Assembly (NCBI RefSeq): GCF_018141105.1
Contig: NZ_CP054839.1
Span: forward strand, 62,001-126,000
Direction: 5' to 3'
DNA from: Saccharopolyspora erythraea
GTDB lineage: Bacteria; Actinomycetota; Actinomycetes; Mycobacteriales; Pseudonocardiaceae
Length of the DNA: 64,000 bases
In this document: positions 59,460 through 64,000 of the stretch, one piece after another
How positions within the stretch are numbered: the first letter of the stretch is position 1
Layout of the letters: every line of letters begins with the position of its first letter
The notes under the pieces: model-generated
Database searches by the model: none
What the model saw: only the letters and a program-made list of their open reading frames with translations
Told to the model about the DNA's origin: nothing
Made by a program: the position numbers and the translations under genes

Positions 59460-62400
59460 ATGATCGACAACAGCGGCAGCGGTGACGACCGGCTCATCGA
59501 CTGGACCGGCGAGCGCTGCGTCCCGTGGGCGGACGACGTCCAGGTGATCTACGAGCACTACCACCGCTACGCGATCGCCGCGCGCTTCGTGAAGGGCAAG
59601 CGGGTCCTCGACCTGGCGTGCGGCGAGGGCTACGGCGCGGCGCTGCTGGCCGCCGAGGGCGCCGAGGTCGTCGGCGTCGACATCGACGAGACCACCGTCG
59701 AGCACGCCCGGCGCACCTACGGCGGCCGGGACGTCAGCTTCCGCACCGGTTCCATCACCGACCCCGGCCTGCTGGCCGACGAGAAGCCGTTCGACGTGGT
59801 CGTCTGCTTCGAGGCGATCGAGCACGTCGCCGAGCACGACGAGGTGCTGGCGCTGGTGCGCAACCGGCTCGTGCGCGGCGGGCTGTTCCTGGTCAGCACC
59901 CCGGACACCGCCGTCTACCAGCACGAGCACGGCAACGACAACCCGTTCCACGTCAAGGAGCTCACCGCGCCGGAGTTCGAGTCCCTGCTCGAGGGCGCGT
60001 TCCGGCACGTCGCGCTGCTCAAGCAGAACGTGGCGGTCGGCTCGGTCATGACGCCCGCCGACCCGGGCGACCCGGACACCGCCATCGACGGCGTCCGGCT
60101 CCAGACGCTGCGCCGGGGCGAAGACCGCTGGACCGTCGAGCCGGGCCTGCCGCACACCTACCTGGTCGGCTTCGCCTCCGACCGCCAGCTGCCGAAGCTG
60201 CCCGGCTCGGCGGTGCTGCTCGACGCCGACCTGGCCCTCGCCCGCGGGGCCAGCGGCGCGGTCGTCGAGCAGCGCGACACCGCCGTCGCCGACGTCGCCA
60301 AGCTGAACCGGCTCTACCAGCGCAGCCGCGTCGAGGCCGATGAGCTGAAGGCGACGATCACCAAGCTCGAGTCGCTGCGGCGGCAGGAGGAGCAGCGCGC
60401 CGAGACCGCCGAGCGCGAACGCGCGGAGCTGCGTGCCGTCGTCGACACCAAGCTGCCCGCCGCCGAGCAGGCCGCCGAACGCGACGCCGCCCGCATCGAG
60501 TGGTTGCAGGACAGCCTGGCACGCCTCGAAGGCCGCATCGCCGAAGCCGAGCAGCGCGCAGGCGAGCTCACCGCCACCAACGCCGAGCTCGCCGCCCAGA
60601 ACTCCGCGCTCGTGCAGCGCGCGGTCGGCAAGTACCGGCAGGTCGTCGAGCGGGTCGCCCCGCGCGGCACGGCCCGCCGCGACGTCTACGAGATCGCGCT
60701 CGGCCGCAAGCCCGGCGTGCCCCAGGTGACTGAGACCGCCGAGACCAGTCCGCTGCCGGTGCCGTGCAGCGACCGGCCGGTCGTCAGCGTCATCGTCCCG
60801 GTGCACGGCAAGTGGCCCTACACCCGGCAGTGCCTGCGGTTCCTGGCCGGACACCTGGTGTCGGTGCCCTTCGAGGTGATCGTCGTCGACGACGCCTCCC
60901 CGGACGACAGCGCCGCCAAGCTCGCCGCGTGCGAAGGCGTCCGCCTGGTGCGGGCCGAGCGCAACCTCGGCTTCATCGGCGCCTGCAACCTCGGCGCCGA
61001 GCACGCCCGCGGCGAGCACCTGTTCTTCCTGAACAACGACGCCGAGGTCACCGAGTCCTGGCTGGACATCCTGGTCGAGACGATGGAGTCCGACGAGCGC
61101 ATCGGCCTGGTCGGCGCCAAGCTCGTCTACCCGGACGGCCGGTTGCAGGAGTGCGGCGGCATCGTCTGGTCCGACGGCAACGGCTGGAACTACGGCCGCG
61201 ACGGCGACGCGGGCGCCGCGGAGTTCAACGACGTGCGCGACGTCGACTACTGCTCGGGCGCGGCGATCCTGGTGCGCGCCGAGCTGTTCCGGCGCGCGGG
61301 CGGCTTCGACACCCGCTACGCGCCCGCCTACTACGAGGACACCGACCTCGCCTTCGCCGTCCGCGCGCAGGGCTACCGCACGGTGGTGCAGCCGAAGGCC
61401 GTGGTCGTGCACCACGAAGGCGTGTCCAACGGCACTGACATCAGCACCGGGGTGAAGAAGCACCAGGAGCTCAACCGCCGGGCCTTCGCCGAGAAGTGGG
61501 CGGACACGCTGGCCGCCGAGCACCTGCCGGAAGCCTCCCCGCGCAACCTGTGGCTGGCCCGCCACCGCGGCACCCGCGGCCACCACGGTCCGATCGTGCT
61601 GGTCAAGGACCACCAGGTGCCGCGGCCGGACTTCGACTCCGGCTCGGTGCGCATCCGCCGCATCATGCAGCAGCTCGTCGAGCTGGGGTGCCGCGTGGTG
61701 TTCTTCCCCGGCAACCACGCCCGCCTGGAGCCCTACACCACCGACCTGCAGCAGCTCGGCGTCACCGTCCTGCCCGCACCGGAGCTCCAGCAGGCGTTCC
61801 TGGCCGAGGCGGGCTCGGAGATCTCGCTGGCGCTTCTCTCGCGCCCGCAGATCGCGTGGAGCCTGGTCGAGGAGCTGCGCACCAGCGCGCCGCAGTGCGT
61901 CATCGCCTACGACACCGTCGACGTGCACTTCCTGCGGCTGGAGCGGCAGGCGGCGCTGGCCGAGTCGCAGGGCGACGCCGAGGCCGGACAGGCGCTGCGT
62001 CGCAAGGCGTTCGCGTCGCGCCAGATGGAGCTGGGCCTGACCCGCTCCTGCGACGTCACGCTGGTGGTCTCGGAGGCCGAGCGCGAGCTGCTGACCGAGC
62101 TGGTGCCCGACGCCGACGTGCGCGTGCTGTCCAACGTGCACGAGATCGACTGGCAGGCGGCCGACCCGGAGGGCCGGCGCGACGTGCTGTTCGTCGGCAG
62201 CTTCGACCACCCGCCGAACGGCGACGCGGTGAGCTGGGCGGCGAAGGAGATCATGCCGCTGGTGCGGGAGAAGTGCCCGGATGCGGTGCTGCACGTCGTC
62301 GGCAGCAACCCCACCGGCGAGGTCCGGGAGCTGGCCGGTCGCGGTGTCGAGGTGCACGGCTGGGTGCCCGACCTCGCGCCGTTGTACCGGCGCAGCCGCG

Positions 62401-62711
62401 TCACGCTGGCTCCGCTGCGCTTCGGCGCGGGCGTCAAGGGCAAGGTCGGCGAGAGCCTCGGCGAAGGCGTCCCGGTGGTCGGCACGACGGTCGCGACCGA
62501 GGGCATGCACCTGGTGGACGGCCGCGACGTGCTCGTCGCCGACGACGCCCGCGGCTTCGCCGACGCCGTCGTCCGGCTGCTCACCGACGACGAGGCGTGG
62601 CGGCGGCTGTCGGAGGCGGGCAAGGCCGCCGTCGCCGCGCAGTTCGGACCGGCGGTGTCGCTGGGCACGCTGCGCGAGCTCCTGAGCAAGGTCACCGACG
62701 AGGTGGCCTGA
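59460..62711 (+). CDS. Methyltransferase / coiled-coil / GT2 / GT4 multidomain glycosyltransferase
   Basis: 1,083-residue polysaccharide enzyme. Residues 1-230: class I SAM methyltransferase (VLDLACGEGYGAALLAAEGA, VVGVDIDETT, FDVVVCFEAIEHV). About 277-393: long coiled coil (EADELKATITKLESLRRQEE and Glu/Ala/Arg heptads). About 440-700: GT2 glycosyltransferase of the rhamnosyltransferase type (VSVIVPVHGKWPYTRQCLRF, VVDDASPDDS, FFLNNDAEVTESW, YYEDTDLAFAVRAQGY). About 715-1080: GT4-like domain (DVLFVGSFDHPPNGDAVSWA, VHGWVPDLAPLYRRSRVTLA, GAGVKGKVGESLGEGVPVVG). ATG 59460 follows GAGGGAC. Resembles WbbD/WsaE-like tri-domain O-antigen enzymes. Divergent from the kinase operon. Confidence 0.9.
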   Translation: MIDNSGSGDDRLIDWTGERCVPWADDVQVIYEHYHRYAIAARFVKGKRVLDLACGEGYGAALLAAEGAEVVGVDIDETTVEHARRTYGGRDVSFRTGSITDPGLLADEKPFDVVVCFEAIEHVAEHDEVLALVRNRLVRGGLFLVSTPDTAVYQHEHGNDNPFHVKELTAPEFESLLEGAFRHVALLKQNVAVGSVMTPADPGDPDTAIDGVRLQTLRRGEDRWTVEPGLPHTYLVGFASDRQLPKLPGSAVLLDADLALARGASGAVVEQRDTAVADVAKLNRLYQRSRVEADELKATITKLESLRRQEEQRAETAERERAELRAVVDTKLPAAEQAAERDAARIEWLQDSLARLEGRIAEAEQRAGELTATNAELAAQNSALVQRAVGKYRQVVERVAPRGTARRDVYEIALGRKPGVPQVTETAETSPLPVPCSDRPVVSVIVPVHGKWPYTRQCLRFLAGHLVSVPFEVIVVDDASPDDSAAKLAACEGVRLVRAERNLGFIGACNLGAEHARGEHLFFLNNDAEVTESWLDILVETMESDERIGLVGAKLVYPDGRLQECGGIVWSDGNGWNYGRDGDAGAAEFNDVRDVDYCSGAAILVRAELFRRAGGFDTRYAPAYYEDTDLAFAVRAQGYRTVVQPKAVVVHHEGVSNGTDISTGVKKHQELNRRAFAEKWADTLAAEHLPEASPRNLWLARHRGTRGHHGPIVLVKDHQVPRPDFDSGSVRIRRIMQQLVELGCRVVFFPGNHARLEPYTTDLQQLGVTVLPAPELQQAFLAEAGSEISLALLSRPQIAWSLVEELRTSAPQCVIAYDTVDVHFLRLERQAALAESQGDAEAGQALRRKAFASRQMELGLTRSCDVTLVVSEAERELLTELVPDADVRVLSNVHEIDWQAADPEGRRDVLFVGSFDHPPNGDAVSWAAKEIMPLVREKCPDAVLHVVGSNPTGEVRELAGRGVEVHGWVPDLAPLYRRSRVTLAPLRFGAGVKGKVGESLGEGVPVVGTTVATEGMHLVDGRDVLVADDARGFADAVVRLLTDDEAWRRLSEAGKAAVAAQFGPAVSLGTLRELLSKVTDEVA

Positions 62712-62774
62712 CGCCCGGGCGGGCGCTCCGCCTTCAAGGCGTGCTGGTCGCCCGACGTTGCCGCGTTGGACGCA

Positions 62775-62817
62775 AAAGGATGAGGGGGATGCCGGCCGGC
62801 ATCCCCCTCATCCCTTT
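62775..62817. terminator. Bidirectional hairpin terminator
   Basis: About 20-bp stem AAAGGATGAGGGGGATGCC / GGCATCCCCCTCATCCCTTT (one bulged C) between two convergent genes. Strong and symmetric, ending in CTTT on one side and CTTTT on the other. Confidence 0.92.
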
Positions 62818-62827
62818 GGCGATCAGG

Positions 62828-64000
62828 TCACTCGCGCACGGTCGGCGGGCTCTGCTGGAGCTGCTGTCCCAGCACCGTCTGGAACTGCTGCTGCGCGGCG
62901 GCCTTGTCGTCGGCGCCGACGTCGATGATGACCGCCCAGTTGTGCACCACGTAAGCCGTCCGGAACACGTTGCCCGCCGACTTCACCTGCACGCCCTGGT
63001 ACGACAGCTCGTCCACGGTGGACAGACCCTGCTGCGACTCCAGGTACTTCTTCACCAGGCCCGACGCGGTGTTCTGGTCGGGCATGCGCAGCGCCAGCAG
63101 CGTCGACCGCGGCGCGCCCTCGGTGCCGACGAACCAGCCGTCGGCGAAGCCGTTCTGCAACGCGAAGTTGCGCACCTGCTCCGGCTGGAGCAGCCCGGCC
63201 CGCGGGCCGCTGAGCAGCGCCGGGTCCAGCGCGCCGTTCCACAGGTGCGGCTGTCCGCCGGGAGACGCGATGAGCACCTCCTGCGAGGAGGCGGGCGGCG
63301 TCGGCTTCGCGGCGGGCGGCTCGGGCAGCGCGCTGGTGGTGGGCGGCGGCTCCTGCTGCGTCGTTCCCTGCGCGTCGGGACTCGGCTGCTCGCCGCCGGA
63401 GGTGAAGTAGAAGATGCCCGCCACGATCACGGCGACCAGCAGCACACCGCCGATCGACAGGCCCGCGACCAGCTTGCCCTTCGAGGACTTGCCCGCGGTC
63501 TCGAAGACCTCCGGGCCCTGGCGCATCCAGCTGGTGTCGCCGTGCTCGGCGGGCGGCAGATCGTCACCCCACGGCGTGCCGGGGCTGTCCGAGGTGCTCC
63601 AGCCCTGCTGCTGCGGCCACTGCTGCTGGGACTGCTGCTGACCGGGCCACTGCTGCTGCGGCGGCGCCTGGTTGAGGTTGACGACCTGGGTGCTCTCCGA
63701 GTCGCCGCCCTGCTGCGCCGAGGGCTGCTGCAGCATCGGGTTGTGCACGATCTGCGTCGACTCCTCGCCGGCGGGCGGCTGCGGGCCCTGCGGCCCGGGC
63801 TGCGGAACGCCCTGCGCGGCGGCACCCCAGTTGAACGCGGGCGGGAACGGGTCGCCCTGCCCCTGCTGCTGCTGCGGGAAACCACCGGACTGCGGGTCCT
63901 GCTGGGGGAACCCACCCGACTGGGGATCCTGCTGGGGGAAGCCACCGGATTGGGGGTCCTGCTGCGGAAAGCCACCGGACTGCGGGTCCTGTGCCGGGAA
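62828..64000 (-). CDS. Membrane protein with Pro/Gln-rich repeat N-terminus (5' end off window)
   Basis: 391 codons visible, open through base 64000; the ATG at 63748 is internal. Order: QDPQSGGFPQ decapeptide repeats at the visible left end, then Gln/Pro-rich disordered stretch, one transmembrane helix (KLVAGLSIGGVLLVAVIVAGIFYF, read in part), a Pro/Thr linker, and an exported C-terminal domain of about 150 residues (GLLQPEQVRNFALQNGFADGW, RSTLLALRMPDQNTASGLVK, VFRTAYVVHNWAVIIDVGA). The exported part resembles no family I can name. Convergent with the glycosyltransferase fusion. A cell-envelope sensor or anchor is plausible but unproven. Confidence 0.8.
   Translation of the reverse strand, partial: FPAQDPQSGGFPQQDPQSGGFPQQDPQSGGFPQQDPQSGGFPQQQQGQGDPFPPAFNWGAAAQGVPQPGPQGPQPPAGEESTQIVHNPMLQQPSAQQGGDSESTQVVNLNQAPPQQQWPGQQQSQQQWPQQQGWSTSDSPGTPWGDDLPPAEHGDTSWMRQGPEVFETAGKSSKGKLVAGLSIGGVLLVAVIVAGIFYFTSGGEQPSPDAQGTTQQEPPPTTSALPEPPAAKPTPPASSQEVLIASPGGQPHLWNGALDPALLSGPRAGLLQPEQVRNFALQNGFADGWFVGTEGAPRSTLLALRMPDQNTASGLVKKYLESQQGLSTVDELSYQGVQVKSAGNVFRTAYVVHNWAVIIDVGADDKAAAQQQFQTVLGQQLQQSPPTVRE
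63871..63990 (-). repeat. Four 30-bp tandem coding repeats (QDPQSGGFPQ)
   Basis: Units of exactly 30 bp at 63871, 63901, 63931 and 63961, differing by a few bases, each encoding QDPQSGGFPQ on the minus strand. The array may continue past the window edge; copy number is likely variable. Confidence 0.9.

Noticed and set aside
59283-62510. 1,075-codon minus-strand ORF opposite the glycosyltransferase fusion
   Set aside because: Rich in Val/Asp/Arg/His/Gln without motifs; mirror of the C-ending codon usage of the real gene.
63871-63990. Tandem 30-bp repeats as a possible CRISPR array
   Set aside because: No spacers; perfect in-frame decapeptide coding repeats.

Overview
The window comes from a very GC-rich actinomycete, most likely Saccharopolyspora or another Pseudonocardiaceae genus. 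This is inferred from codon use, GTG/TTG starts, the fhaA-fhaB-pstP cell-wall signalling locus followed by tRNA-Leu, and several actinobacterial protein families. No database search was possible, so family names rest on motifs read by eye.

Layout. 1-3500: the end of the pknAB/pbpA/rodA-type operon (pstP, running off the left edge, then fhaB and fhaA), with a divergent tRNA-Leu(CAG). 3735-6313: two secreted phosphoesterases (EEP-fold and Tat-exported PhoD). 6314-7481: a degenerate stretch with broken reading frames. 7482-16575: a PLP decarboxylase, a 55-aa Trp/Gly-rich mini-protein, an ABC exporter, an arylamine N-acetyltransferase with a flavin monooxygenase and an IclR regulator, an unknown protein and an NAD(P)-binding reductase. 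16579-19785: a sugar-lactone oxidase and a type III PLP amino-acid deaminase/aldolase, divergent around a 23-bp AT-rich palindrome, plus a TetR gene. 20364-23684: an 1,106-residue protein with an unrecognised N-terminal part, a HAD phosphatase domain and a C-terminal isonitrile-synthase (PvcA/DIT1)-like domain. 24062-27733: a developmental-type HTH-TPR regulator with small partners and an APH-type kinase.

28160-30085: copper-related copC/ycnI/membrane-protein genes. 30287-35626: an osmoprotectant uptake block (BCCT carrier plus complete OpuC-like ABC importer). 35676-40707: an unknown protein, a VanZ-like protein, a lipase read in frame from a C-terminally truncated MFS pump, and an ArsR regulator with matching operators at its own gene and at the pump gene. 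40946-44491: a RecB-like Fe-S nuclease and a four-gene type-VII-secretion-like operon with two YbaB-family proteins. 44727-56723: metabolic genes (SDR, aldo/keto reductase, UDP-glucose dehydrogenase, gamma-glutamyltransferase, glycerate kinase), a PAS-GGDEF-EAL protein and two transporters. 56929-64000: a two-component system with an Asp/His-tailed secreted partner, a methyltransferase/two-glycosyltransferase fusion, and a membrane protein with a repeat-rich N-terminal region running off the right edge.

The most striking non-coding signals are a cluster of about seven DnaA-box-like 9-mers at 55684-55803, a roughly 195-bp structured repeat present three times at gene 3' ends with compensatory base changes, the paired ArsR operators, and six genes whose start codon lies only 6-8 nt after a TAnnnT -10 box, suggesting leaderless mRNAs.
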